Part shown: positions 12,200 to 22,941 of the stretch, piece after piece
How positions within the stretch are numbered: position 1 is the first letter of the stretch
Layout of the letters: every line of letters begins with the position of its first letter
DNA from: Symsagittifera roscoffensis
Taxonomy: Eukaryota > Xenacoelomorpha > Acoela > Convolutidae
NCBI RefSeq assembly: GCF_963678635.1
Contig: NC_087071.1
Location: forward strand, 45,807,095 to 45,871,094
Length of the DNA: 64,000 nt
Reading direction: 5' to 3'
Translations under genes and position numbers: made by a program
Notes under the pieces: model-generated
The model's input: the letters and a program-made list of their open reading frames with translations, nothing else
What the model was told of the DNA's origin: nothing
Database searches by the model: none

Positions 12200-13355
12200 T
12201 TACGTTGAAAAATTGCGAAACATTTCGATTATTTTCAGTAATTCTAGAATCCATATTTGGATTATGACTATCTTTCTTTGCTGTTGAACATTTATCTTTC
12301 CGTATTTTTGTTCGCTCTTCCCGTCATTATTAATAAACACAGCGTCAGTTTGAGTCTTGAATCGTTCCTCTGGAGTACCTTCTTGCACTCTATTCGCACT
12401 CTTTTTTTGAGGAAATATAACAATTCGCAAATGTCCTACCTCCTGCATGACCTACGTTGCACGTCCCGGGCTGATCATTCTTTCTTAGATCATTTTAAAA
12501 CGGATAGCCGCAGAAACTGCAGAGTTTTTCTGAAGTGGTTAACTTTTAATTTGACTGCGGAAAGAACTCTACTCCTTCCTGTCGTGATTGAAAGAAAATT
12601 GCCGTCTACTGTTTGAGTTGTGGCAGCATAACACTTAATGCGCGCTAGAGATTTCCGACACTCCAAAAAGGTAAAGACGTCTTGTTCCAACTTTAGCGAA
12701 AACCGAGAGTTTCTTCCCTTAGCTAAATTATTACAAACCAGAACAATTTTTGCGTCCAAGTCCTGTTTTAGGCTACTATTTTCCTTTCTTCTTCTGCTGA
12801 TCAATTACAGCAGGTCAGTTGTGTCAAAAAAAATTGAATGCAACGAGCGAAAATTTCATTTGCTCCCATGATGCAGCTTAGCTTTGTGCAGCTTGATTTG
12901 ATCGATGGTGTACTTAATGTCCACCTTGAACGCGTATACACACTTTTTATAGGAATCCATAAACGACAAAGCGTTGAGATCTGAATTTAGAAACGCTTGT
13001 TTTCGCTTCTTTCTGCATTCATTTCCGAATGCGAATAATAATTGTGATCGAGGTCTGGCTTCTGCTTCAAGGAAAAACCAGTTAATTACAATGGGTGGCC
13101 CTTTTTTCTTCTTTATTCTTTCGGAGAATTCTTGATCCAGTTTCGCTACTGTTTTTTGGCGGTAGATTTTTAAGAACTGTTCCTGAGGCCACTAGAATTT
13201 TGATAACAATCAAACTGTCTTTGATGATTGTCGCGAAACTGATTTGGCCCATCTAGCTGTTCCAACTGAAAGGGGAAGAGGTAGAAGGATCCCTGAGTAA
13301 GGAGCCCTGAGTGATCAGTTCTGTCTTCATTTACAGGAATTATTAGCGGCTCCAA
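12200..13355 (-). pseudogene. Unrecognised broken protein-coding remnant
   Basis: Several minus-strand open stretches follow one another: 13,355-13,170, then an ATG-less frame from about 13,190 to 12,868 ending in TGA, then 12,804-12,490 and 12,448-12,200. The second reads as a normal, lysine-rich, non-repetitive protein with the phrases KKGPPIVINWFFLEAEARPR and SFMDSYKKCVYAFKVD. The stretches change frame, so this is either a multi-exon gene with short introns or a decayed gene. I recognise no family. Plus-strand frames over the same interval look like shadows. Confidence 0.3.
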
Positions 13356-15080
13356 GACTTTTAAGGAGATGGCATTGATGAAACTAAGTTAACATCGAAA
13401 ACTAATTAAATCAATGAGATTCTATAAGTAGATTGACAACTGGATTTGATAATTTAGATTTAATTAAATTCATACTATCACGTTACATGTCTGTAATTTC
13501 AATTGCTTTATAAGCCTCAGGCTTAGACAAAAAAAAGTTTCAACATCATACTTCTTGTCAAAGAGAAAGTTCAAACGAGTTGTTTTACTGTTACTGAGTG
13601 GTAGACTGATATTTTTCAACCCTTGATCACTAAATTCCAAGTGTTTATGTCTTGTCGGTATCGCAGCAAGATTTGTTAGAGCTGCTTGCATGAGTTTTCT
13701 ACAAAACAGTAATTATCAGAGCCTTAGAAGTTGTGTAGAAAGCACAATGCTGTGGCTAAGTTATCAAAACACATTATAATCGAGTATAATCAATTATAAT
13801 GATTTAGAATACTTTTTTTTGTTTTTTTTTAAAAAAACTTCAATTACTATTGAGTATCTCCAGTTTTGTTAATTGCTTTTAGCTTGATAAACGTTACATC
13901 GGATGAAAATGAGATTCTCGCAAATTTTTTTGTTTCATTTTTTCTGAGCTCAATTTACTCATCAAAATCCAATAGGCCAAATACCCCCACGTTAAAATAT
14001 TCCCCTTCCCCCTTCAGGAGGCGGTTGGGTCGGTGGCTAAGATTGTAAACTTTTTCAGATCTGTTTTAGTCTATTAACTTTGAGCTTTAGAGACAGACAA
14101 TTAAAATCTTATACACTTGATCTTATGCTTGAAAATCGAAAGCAGGACTAATTTTTAGCAGGCCTTGCGCTGCGGCATTTGCTTTTCTAATCATGAAATT
14201 TCTTCGATTCTGTCATGGAAAGTAAGTAATTCAAATAAAAAATTTCACATGAAAACTTACTTTACCAAAGTTTTAATGTTATGTTATAATTTTACTTTGA
14301 GTCAATTGAGACTTTAAATTCGAATTTGCTTCTCACAAGATCACATGTTTTTCAAAACCCAATAGGCCAAATACCCCCTATGTTTGTGATACCCGTTCCA
14401 CAAATACCCGTTCCACATTGTGAGTTTTTAATACTGAAAATAGCTTCATGCAATCAAAATCATTTGAGATATATTTTTCACAGTTCTTAAAAATCACTTG
14501 AAACTAATGAAACAATTTTTAAAACATCGATATTTTCATCATTTGACTGGTAGGCTTACAAATTTGAAAACAAATTAATAAAAAATTAAATTATTTGTCT
14601 TATATGCATAGCTGCAGAAACACTTGTGCCTCAAAAACCCAATGGTCTCAAAAGTTTCATAATATTCCAATAAAGCCATTATTTTCTGATGTCATTGAAA
14701 TCTACTCGAACGTCTATTTTGCAGATCCATTGAATGCTCTCTTCATTTTTTTCTCGTAAACCGCTAATTTTATTGTTCCGAATTCGTAATGTAACCAATG
14801 TAATATTGGTGCTCGGGGGGTTTTTTAGACAAACTACGACTGTTTGACTAGCGTTTTTTGACACAATTTTTTATTTTAACGATTTTAGTCTTCTTATAAA
14901 TAGTTTCAAACGTGCCTAATATGGCGTGGGAGGTGATGATATTCACAAAAAGTCTCGTTTTTGCTGCCTCATTGACATTAAAAAATATTTGGAACATCAA
15001 GGGCTCCCCCTAAAACGAGTAGTCCAGTTCAAAATCAAATGAAGTCAAGGAACTCGTAGAAAAAGCTTTAAAATATTTTA
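13356..15080. other. AT-rich spacer, no supported gene
   Basis: Short frames only. The phrase CCAATAGGCCAAATACCCCC occurs near 13,970 and again near 14,362, indicating a small diverged repeat. Nothing else is supported. Confidence 0.45.
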
Positions 15081-16162
15081 ACACGTTAAAATTTTTTATA
15101 AGTGGCTAAGAGAAGCAGCACACTGACCAATCAGATCAAATATAGCTCGCATTGAACAATGACTATACATTTTTTCTAGGTAGTTTTGTATCATCTGCCT
15201 GAAATCGACAACCCAAAACAAGAACCAAAAAAAGTTTCGTTGTAACAAATCGGATATGGAACACCGTCTGTTCGTCACACTATCTTATTTTCGGCCGTAT
15301 AGATACGTGCAACTTCCTACTCTGATGAAATACTAATTGCTCATATATTTCCTGGTCTCAATAGATCTAGAACAAACTGTTATTCTTGCGAGGTTAGAGG
15401 AGAAAATGAAGCAACTGATTTCAATTTGTATTTAAACTTTGAGTAGTGTCAGCTTTACATTATATCGTAAGTTTTAGTAACGGATCACGTTTGGTTGTTT
15501 ATAAACACTTTACAGTTCAAACCAAATACTTGTTTTGAACAGGTTCCAATACCCTACGAGCGGACCTATTGATAGTAGATAAAACACCAATAAAGTTTCT
15601 ACATACTCAAAATAACAAATAGCCAGTTTCCATTATTTCTCAACCGGACTCACAATAAAATCAAATTTACCAAAAACAACTTTGAAAAAAAGTTATCACA
15701 AAATTTGAATGATTTCAGACTTTTTCCAATTATAAATTCATCAACTTGGTTGAAAAAAGGTTCCTGGTTGGCCTCTGTTTGGCAAAAACTCCTATCATAC
15801 AGAATCACGAATGTAATAAAAGAAACGTCAATCACACAACTTCTTTCATAAACATTGTGCGTTATGGTTTTTTATTAACAAATAAAATTAAAATTTTAAA
15901 AAATCGTCTAAAAATTTAACACTTCGTGCGAAAATTTTCGATTTAATTTTTTTCTATTCTAGATGCACAGTTTGTGCAGTTAAATCTTAAGCTTACGAAT
16001 TAGAGGCTCTTAAGCTATTTACAAAAAAAATAACTTAATTTTTGTTACAACACTCACATCGATTTTAATTTCTAAAACAAACATGAACTCAATAGTTTAG
16101 CCAATTGGATTGTTTCAATCGGTTATCTAAACTGAGATAATAATAATATTTTTAGTCTATTG

Positions 16163-16490
16163 CACGGGCGGATGTGGAATTTTCACGAAGGTTTTTTAAA
16201 ATCTAAAACAAGCTTTGAAAATTTTGTCGACCTTTTTTGAAGTCGGCCAATTGTTTTCCAAGCGCTCCCACAAAAATTTTAAAACTCTATTTTTACATAT
16301 AAACTTGCACCGCAGGAAATTTTAAAAAATATAGTCAAAATTGCCGTTTTCGGGCGCTTTTTTGAAGATTTCGACCAAAAAAATCCGTTTTTTAAGAGCG
16401 CGTTCCACTTCAAAATAGGTATTTATTGGCGCGGAAGGCGTGCGCCTCTAGAAAACATTTCAGGTTGGACGGCCCAAAATGGGGTGACCA
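16163..16490 (+). mobile_element. Dispersed GGGCGGAT-ended repeat, copy 1
   Basis: This element starts GGGCGGATGTGGAATTTTC and continues through GGAAATTTTAAAAAATA, ATTTCGACCAAAAAAATCC and GGCGCGGAAGGCGTGCGCC. It recurs in the right tandem unit and, inverted and diverged, at 43.74-44.06 kb. It is non-coding. It is probably a non-autonomous transposon family, inferred from dispersed copies sharing the same end. Confidence 0.55.
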
Positions 16491-17323
16491 ACCAAAGGAT
16501 ATTCTCTAGTTGGTGATAGGTTCGATTCCCTAAGGGAAGGGAGCGTCCGCTAAGACCCCCCCCCTCACCTCATAAGTCGTCCGCTCATCTATTGGTTTGT
16601 CGTGTTTAAAGCAAAACTCAAAAAGGTTAAGCATTACATGAAAAAAAAACACATTAGAAAAACAAAGAAAAAGCACTTGTCATACAAATGCGAATTACAA
16701 AATAAATTAATCATACAATTCGAGTTATTGGAAGACTGCTGACTTACTTTTTTGGTGTATGGATTTTGTATGATAAGTGTTTTTTCCATAAATGAATTTA
16801 TTACACCAAGCAGTTTTTGGTCAATTCGTGTTTATAGTCTGATTGCTTACAAAATTTTAGGTGAGCTATAGTTTGGTGAAAGATGTTGGTGAGTTAAAAT
16901 GTGACAGTGTTTGTATTCAAGGTGATTATCGAAGTTTCAACAGGTGAAACGGTCTCATTTTGAAATACAATATAGTCAATTATCTTTTAGGTGACATATT
17001 TTGGTGTATGGATTTTGTATGATAAGCGTTTTTTCCATAAATGAAGTTTTTACAGAAGGTAGCTTTTGTTTCGAAATGTGGAATTCATTTTTCAGTTCTT
17101 TATTAAAACAAAAAAGGGTTCGCCAAACTTATCATGAGAATCTGAACTTCTGAATTTTTTTCGCGGTGAAGACAAAGCATAGTTTTGATTCCTGGTCAAT
17201 TTAGAAAAATTTACCGCACATTTTAGTTTATTTCTGAGTTTGATCAATTTGATTCTAAACTTATTATTGATTACAGAAAATTTAAACAGAGTTTTTGGCA
17301 AGAAGAGACGTAAGCGATTAAAC

Positions 17324-17327
17324 TTAT
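17324..17327. repeat. Target-site duplication (TTAT), left
   Basis: TTAT directly precedes the 5' LTR and is repeated directly after the 3' LTR. The right tandem unit (around 40,395-40,405) has a single TTAT at the matching position, which gives the pre-insertion sequence. Confidence 0.9.
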
Positions 17328-17735
17328 TGGAATCTGATCTAAACTACATTTTATGATTGGATAAATTAGATATTTTACCAATGTAAAGTATTTAATATTA
17401 ACCAATCATGATCCATCTAACTAACAATCCACTTATTTGTAAGTGCTGAAATTACTTGTAATTTCAGCACCAGAGAGATTTGAATTTAACTTAGAAATTA
17501 GTTGGACTCTCCCGAGTACTTCAGCAGCCGCAATAAACCAGTATACCCTAGATCTATTGAGCCTAGCAGAGACTAGTTAAACAACCTGAGACTAGATAGT
17601 ATAAGAGTAAGATTAGGATCGGTATTAGACTAAGAAGTTGCACGAATCTATCCGGCCGAAAATAAGATAGCGTGACGAGCAGACGGTGTACCCTATCCGA
17701 AATTACTCTATGAGTTACACTTCGGTCATAACTCA
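17328..17735 (+). repeat. 5' LTR
   Basis: It starts TGGAATCTGATC and ends CATAACTCA, and matches 35,834-36,241 at an exact offset of 18,506. It contains AATAAA (17,532-17,537), a TATAAGA-like sequence near 17,598 and a perfect 13-bp-arm hairpin at 17,443-17,470. If the TATA-like site were the promoter, AATAAA would lie upstream of the start site, so promoter and poly(A) roles cannot both be assigned as written. Confidence 0.95.
17443..17470. promoter_or_regulatory. Perfect inverted repeat inside the 5' LTR
   Basis: GTGCTGAAATTAC and its exact reverse complement are separated by TT. The identical structure is in the 3' LTR at 35,949-35,976. A stable RNA stem or a binding site for a dimeric factor are both possible. 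Confidence 0.7.
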
Positions 17736-17737
17736 TC

Positions 17738-17755
17738 TGGTGCGACCATAAGTCT
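17738..17755 (+). promoter_or_regulatory. Primer-binding site candidate
   Basis: TGGTGCGACCATAAGTCT begins two bases after the 5' LTR. Starting with TGG, it would pair with the 3' CCA end of a tRNA. I cannot assign the tRNA species from memory. Confidence 0.6.
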
Positions 17756-17822
17756 CGAACAAGACCTTAATAGCTTAGATTTAACCTATAATAGATTAGA
17801 ATTTAGACAAAACATTTACAAA

Positions 17823-18056
17823 ATGTTATCCGACGATAATTTAATCGAAATGTCTCTACGACTCAATAGATCAGAGCCAATATTCCGAACCATAACAGAA
17901 CTACCCGGAATTGGAAGAAGACCTCGAACCAGAGACGACATACGACAAAGTAGAAACTTGCCATATAGTTATATGATAGTTCGGCAAAAGCCAGAACAAA
18001 CTTTTGTATTTAGAATACTACTGGCAATGAATTTAGATTTTCATTTGCAAACATAA
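17823..18056 (+). CDS. Short leader ORF, 77 codons (doubtful)
   Basis: The frame begins with ATG 87 nt after the LTR. The predicted peptide is Arg-rich in the middle (GIGRRPRTRDDIRQSRNLP) and has no recognised domain. It could be a small upstream ORF that modulates translation, the first coding exon of a spliced env or accessory mRNA, or chance. No direct support beyond position. Confidence 0.25.
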   Translation: MLSDDNLIEMSLRLNRSEPIFRTITELPGIGRRPRTRDDIRQSRNLPYSYMIVRQKPEQTFVFRILLAMNLDFHLQT

Positions 18057-18986
18057 AACCTTGAAGTCAATCTTCAAAATCATTTCAGGCGCTAAACAAA
18101 ATTATTAATATACAATAACGATTGATAAAAAGATCTCAGATCGTTTTCCTAAACTCTGCAGTAATATACAAAACATGTTTGAAAAATATTTATTGGAAAA
18201 TCAAAATAAAAATTAGTAGCATGACAATAAATGGTTAGTAATTATAAATCATCCTGGTGTTCCAGCTTCATCACCTAAACATAACAGCATTCATAAGCTC
18301 ACTAATACCATCAAAACACTAAATCTTTTCTTTACACAAATTTATCATTTTAAACTTCAATTCACTTAATTTTCAAATCAGATCATCAAGGCTTATCCTT
18401 GGATCTTAAATCATTTTCTACTTAATTAAATTTAAAACTTGATCATCAAGGCCTATCCTTGGATCAAAAAGAACAACTTTGTTCTCCCCCACCCACTTAA
18501 CTAGTGTCTAACGACCTCAAACGTCGATTCACTATCCAACCCTTTGTACAGACCCAAGACTAATAGAAATTTTTAAACAAGACTAATCATTCAAATTAGG
18601 ATAAACAGTGAAGAACTTCGGTTATTCATCCTTCACTTGACCCCCCCCCCCTCCTACCAGACCCAGGATAAATCTTAGACTTAGTAAGTTTAAAATAGTA
18701 TCTAACGAACTACTCGCGTTCTAATTATACCTGAACCTTGTGGATCGATTTACTATTCTCCAACCCTTGAACACAATCACTACCCCTAAGTAAGATTAAG
18801 TAAGTTAACACCTTAGCTTATACTAGTCACGAGAAAGTAAAAAATCATTCTTCGGAATATATATACTTTTCTCTCCAACCCTGAACAAATAGACCCAGGT
18901 TAAGCTAACCAAAAAATCGTAAGGACTAACAGTTTAAGCAAATAGAATTCACTTAACAACCTTTTGCACCCGTCATCCTAAACCTT

Positions 18987-19454
18987 ATGTCATTTAAAAA
19001 TCTAGGAAATAAACAAACAATCGTTTTACACAATTGTGAAATAGATAACAAAAAATACGACCTTGTAATCACACCTCATACACAAACAGTTGGATACATT
19101 CGAACAAAACGACAAACACTAAAGAGAAAAATAATAACTAAACAAAGACAAATAACACGAAAAAGATTTTCAAAAAACCGAAACGCATTTTCAGAATCAG
19201 AAACCAACAGTTTAGACGAACTTTATAAACTAAAAGAATCAATAGATAAAAATTGCCCAATTCACGATCAATTATATTTCTCTGACTCAGAAACAACTTC
19301 AAATTCATCAAAAAGAGGAAAAAGAAGAATAAAAAAGCAGTATAAACACAAACCAGTACATTTATACAATTGGAATCAACCAATTAGACACATTAATAAT
19401 TACATATTAACAGTCATCGAACGAAAAAATGAGCTCAACGCACACCCCAGGTGA
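18987..19454 (+). CDS. Basic accessory protein upstream of gag, 155 aa
   Basis: This frame begins at ATG 18,987 and overlaps the gag start by 26 nt in a different frame. The protein is strongly basic, with a Lys/Arg-rich block around residues 37-65 (KRQTLKRKIITKQRQITRKR). It also has two acidic serine clusters of the FSESET/FSDSET type that look like casein-kinase-2 sites. No enzymatic domain is visible. Basic RNA-binding regulators occur in complex retroviruses, but similarity to any of them is not evident, so a regulatory role is only a hypothesis. Alternatively it is an alternative N-terminal part of Gag reached by frameshifting near 19,430-19,450. Confidence 0.55.
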   Translation: MSFKNLGNKQTIVLHNCEIDNKKYDLVITPHTQTVGYIRTKRQTLKRKIITKQRQITRKRFSKNRNAFSESETNSLDELYKLKESIDKNCPIHDQLYFSDSETTSNSSKRGKRRIKKQYKHKPVHLYNWNQPIRHINNYILTVIERKNELNAHPR

Positions 19455-22400
19455 AGAAAGTCCAGATGATGATGATATCTTTCCTTTTATAGTAGATGCA
19501 ACCACAGATAGAGGACAACATATATATTGCAAAATTTTACTCTTAAATTTATTTGAACCCGGAATCAGTCCATGTAAAACAGAGTTCCCAGATGTAAAAA
19601 TCAAAAGACAAATTTTCGATCACTATCTAAAAGATATATGTAACTTAACACAACAATACGGAATCTACTCCATAGAATTCACCTCACCAAACCAGAATCA
19701 CAGTAAATATACAATTCAAACAGACGACCTTGATTTAGAATTTTCAAAAGTATTCTCAGAATATATAAAAAGCATCCAATATCATAACTCACAAAGAGCA
19801 AACTCCATATTCACCAATGAAGTTTTTGCAATAATATATAGTTATATCTCGATATTAGAAAACGAAATTCAAATACCAAATGTCTCACCGACAGAAACAT
19901 CTAAACATATAAGAGTACGACATGAAATCACACTACTCTCTAGTTTTCTAAATATCATTAAAGAAAATTTCACGAAAGATGAAGTTTCACAACATACAAA
20001 ACATGACCTACAAAAAATTTTGGCATGGTTCATAATCGATTATTTCACACACAATATTGATTTAATATCACAAGCAAGAAAAAATTTTAGACCTCAACAC
20101 TCAAACGATGATACTGCTATCACAGAACAATCAGACTATGTTTGGGACCCCGAATGGTCTCATCCCGCATTTATAAACTTCCCACAATCAATCTCAAGTC
20201 AAGCAATAAGTACGATATCTTATATAAGAGATTATGTAAGAGTCATACCATTAACCATTGATGCAACACCATTAAACTATAATACATTTTTACCCGATAC
20301 ACAAAATAATAGTTTAAACTCTACAGTCATACACAATGAAAACCTCAATGGAACTAGGAATCTTACTCAACAAGATATCCAGACACCATCACACTTCATA
20401 AATGAAGAAATAGTACACACAACAACTACACAACAAAGTATTTCACCAATACGTCCAAACTTAACAACACCAAGATATACAAACCCTTCACAAACACAGG
20501 TAACCTTACAATCAACCGTTAAACCTTCGGTTGCCCCAAAATATTCACACATGGATTACCAAACACATAGACCCATGACAATACCGTCAAAAACACGCAA
20601 AACGTTCACTAGAAACAATTTTGCAGACCATAATTATAATTACACACATCCATCAAAAACAAATTATCAACCACGAAAAAATTTTAGTACTTATACAAGA
20701 TCTCGAAACTGGGATAACCCAATGGCACCACATAATTCAGTAAGTTTTCAAACAAATTTACATCCTCCACAGGATCATAGTGAAAATTACCCATTTTTTC
20801 AACAAAATAAAAATAAAAAACAGACATCTTATCAAATGGATTATTTATCCTCAGATGATGATTTCTTACAACCAGACATATTTGCACCATATAATCAAGA
20901 ATATCGTGGACAAGGAGTACAGAAACCACATACAAATCATAGAATTTTTTCTCCACAACCGATAGATACACAACATCAACAACCAATTCAGCAACAAAAC
21001 CCAATTAATACACAATCTTTTCAACCAATTCAACAACAAAACCCAATGATTGCACACTCGTACCAACCAACGCAAATGCAAAATGAAATACCACTCCCAT
21101 ATTATCTTCAACAACACGAAATAACAAGAAATCAACTTCCAAATTTTTCTCAAATGCCGAATGCAGCAGAATCATTACAAATGACAATGAATCCATACCT
21201 TATGGGTGGATCATCAATAACATCAAATAAACCTTTAATGGTATTCACAGGAACAGACCCTGAATACTCTGTAGAAGACTATTTAAATGCAGTAACAGCA
21301 AACTTGATTTTAAACATTGGACCTGAACCAATTAAAACGCCACTACATCAAAACTGGATACATCGACGCACAGCGTTGATACAAACAACCTTAGACGGCG
21401 CAGCCCAAAAATGGTTTTCAGTATTGCCTCTAGAAATAAAATCAAATTGGAAAAAGTTTACACAAGAATTTTTAAAAATGTTTGACTCCGAAAGAAACAA
21501 ACAACAACAAAGAGTTTTATGTAATAAAATTCGTAGATTACCAAACGAAACCATCAAGCAATTAGCAGTACGGATCGAAACACTAGTTCGAAAAGCATAT
21601 TCATTAAATACGCACGACTATAAAAACACAAAGATGACAGAAATCTTAATGATGACCTTAACACCACAATTAAGGAAAATAGCAATAAAAAAGAGAGCAT
21701 CCCATCCTTCTTCAATTCGAGAACCCGATTTAGATTTTCGAAAACTAGTAGACAAATTAGAACAAGCAGAAATCACAATAAAACTCGAAGAAACGGAAAA
21801 TCTGAAATTACAATACGTTAACAGAATTGAAACAGCTTCCACAAATATTAACAATATACAGGAATCAGATACAGACCTCGTTGAAAAAATCACTGAAATA
21901 CTCAATATTTACGAAAAACACCCAAACTTTAAAGGCAAACCATCCTTCAAAAAATGGTGTAATTATTGCCGACGATACGGACATAGTATTTCTGAATGTA
22001 GACAAAAACAGCAAGATAATCAAAATAAACCTCAAAAATACAAAGAACCAAATAAGTCATTCTATCAATATATGAAAAAAGATCAAAATCTACCGAACAA
22101 AAATGTATATAGCAACAATAGTTCAGGAAAACCACTCCCGAACAATACAAATTATACAAGAAATCAATCACCACATAACTCAAGTTATAGAGGAAGATCG
22201 CCAGAACGAAGAAATACACAAAATTCGTCACAAAATCACTACAATAGACCAAATAGTAGAAATAACTACTCCAGATCTAATTCAAACACAACACAGTTTG
22301 TTTCTAGATCTAATTCACAATCAAGAAATAGATACTATCCAAACAATCAATCACGAAACTCATCATATAATAGAAATAGAAACTACTCTAATAATCGAAA

Positions 22401-22494
22401 TAGAAGTTATTCAAACAATCGAAATCAATATTATCCAAACAACCGATCAAGAAATAACTCATACAACAGAACAAACGGTAATTATCAAAATTGA
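19429..22494 (+). CDS. gag: Gag polyprotein, 1021 aa
   Basis: A long A-rich frame starts at ATG 19,429. Residues 1-270 form an N-terminal region I do not recognise. About 330-600 is Gln/Asn/Pro/Thr-rich and probably disordered. About 600-800 resembles the retrotransposon Gag capsid domain (phrases FTGTDPEYSVEDYLNA, DGAAQKWF, WKKFTQEFLKMF). A CCHC zinc knuckle sits at residues 844-857 (CX2CX4HX4C, nt 21,958-21,999). The C-terminus is an unusual Asn/Arg/Ser/Tyr repeat (NNRNRSYSNN-type). The frame stops at TGA 22,492, but the same repeat continues in frame to TAA 22,939. The TGA falls where neighbouring repeats have Arg (CGA) or Gln, so it is probably a mutated CGA. Confidence 0.9.
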   Translation: MSSTHTPGEESPDDDDIFPFIVDATTDRGQHIYCKILLLNLFEPGISPCKTEFPDVKIKRQIFDHYLKDICNLTQQYGIYSIEFTSPNQNHSKYTIQTDDLDLEFSKVFSEYIKSIQYHNSQRANSIFTNEVFAIIYSYISILENEIQIPNVSPTETSKHIRVRHEITLLSSFLNIIKENFTKDEVSQHTKHDLQKILAWFIIDYFTHNIDLISQARKNFRPQHSNDDTAITEQSDYVWDPEWSHPAFINFPQSISSQAISTISYIRDYVRVIPLTIDATPLNYNTFLPDTQNNSLNSTVIHNENLNGTRNLTQQDIQTPSHFINEEIVHTTTTQQSISPIRPNLTTPRYTNPSQTQVTLQSTVKPSVAPKYSHMDYQTHRPMTIPSKTRKTFTRNNFADHNYNYTHPSKTNYQPRKNFSTYTRSRNWDNPMAPHNSVSFQTNLHPPQDHSENYPFFQQNKNKKQTSYQMDYLSSDDDFLQPDIFAPYNQEYRGQGVQKPHTNHRIFSPQPIDTQHQQPIQQQNPINTQSFQPIQQQNPMIAHSYQPTQMQNEIPLPYYLQQHEITRNQLPNFSQMPNAAESLQMTMNPYLMGGSSITSNKPLMVFTGTDPEYSVEDYLNAVTANLILNIGPEPIKTPLHQNWIHRRTALIQTTLDGAAQKWFSVLPLEIKSNWKKFTQEFLKMFDSERNKQQQRVLCNKIRRLPNETIKQLAVRIETLVRKAYSLNTHDYKNTKMTEILMMTLTPQLRKIAIKKRASHPSSIREPDLDFRKLVDKLEQAEITIKLEETENLKLQYVNRIETASTNINNIQESDTDLVEKITEILNIYEKHPNFKGKPSFKKWCNYCRRYGHSISECRQKQQDNQNKPQKYKEPNKSFYQYMKKDQNLPNKNVYSNNSSGKPLPNNTNYTRNQSPHNSSYRGRSPERRNTQNSSQNHYNRPNSRNNYSRSNSNTTQFVSRSNSQSRNRYYPNNQSRNSSYNRNRNYSNNRNRSYSNNRNQYYPNNRSRNNSYNRTNGNYQN

Positions 22495-22941
22495 TCGCGA
22501 AATAATTCACAAAATCGACATTCAAGTTATAATAATCGTTATAGAAATTATTCCCAATCACCACACCGGAATAATAATCACTACAATAATTCTAATAATC
22601 GTCACAGAAGTAGTACACCTAAACATCAAAGACGTATCAATCAAGTACAATCTAACCCAGAAACAACATCAGACCCTCCAGGTATTGATGACACAGTAAC
22701 TGATACGTTACAACTCAATCAAATAAACTGTGGATCATCAGATTCAGAAAGCGACACAGAAAACACTCTCTCCATCAATATGATAAAAGTTGAAAATGAC
22801 TATGAATCTGTTATATATGAACAACCTTTTTCATCACACATATATGAAAATCAATCAGAATTTCTTCACAACTATTATACTAAACCCATACATTCCACAC
22901 CAACGACGCAAGAAACTAATAGGATTAACACTACAAATTAA
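22495..22941 (+). CDS. Gag C-terminal continuation after in-frame TGA
   Basis: The same frame as gag stays open for 148 codons beyond the TGA. It begins with more of the Asn/Ser/Arg repeat and becomes an acidic, Asp/Ser/Glu-rich segment. It ends at TAA 22,939-22,941, immediately before pol, which is again in the same frame. Continuation of the repeat argues that this was part of Gag in the active element. The TAA may be the natural gag/pol boundary (readthrough) or another lesion (CAA to TAA). Confidence 0.6.
   Translation, partial: SRNNSQNRHSSYNNRYRNYSQSPHRNNNHYNNSNNRHRSSTPKHQRRINQVQSNPETTSDPPGIDDTVTDTLQLNQINCGSSDSESDTENTLSINMIKVENDYESVIYEQPFSSHIYENQSEFLHNYYTKPIHSTPTTQETNRINTTN

Larger units (their letters stand above)
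15081..17327. repeat. Tandem duplication, left unit, first half
   Basis: From ACACGTTAAAATTTTTT at 15,081 this sequence matches 38,133 onward almost base for base, with scattered substitutions and small indels. The unit is broken at 17,327 by the LTR element and resumes at 36,246. Small frames present in both copies (for example 15,096-15,278 and 15,650-15,835 on the minus strand) are conserved only because the DNA was duplicated recently, and they have no recognisable domain. Confidence 0.9.
17736..18986 (+). other. LTR-element leader with repeated motifs
   Basis: The leader contains two copies of GATCATCAAGG-CCTTGGATC hairpins (18,381-18,405 and 18,441-18,465). It also has three loosely repeated phrases of the form TCCAACCCT-GAACA-AGACCCAGG (about 18,535, 18,755 and 18,873) and a C run near 18,640. 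Packaging, translation control or splicing signals are possible. Confidence 0.55.

Noticed and set aside
15096-15835. Small minus-strand frames conserved in both tandem units (60-61 codons)
   Set aside because: The whole DNA segment is recently duplicated, so conservation is not evidence for coding; no domain or start context supports them.
16519-16530. GGTTCGATTCCC looks like a tRNA B box (also in the right unit near 39.57 kb)
   Set aside because: No convincing A box, anticodon arm or acceptor stem could be built around it; it may be a decayed SINE but the evidence is insufficient.
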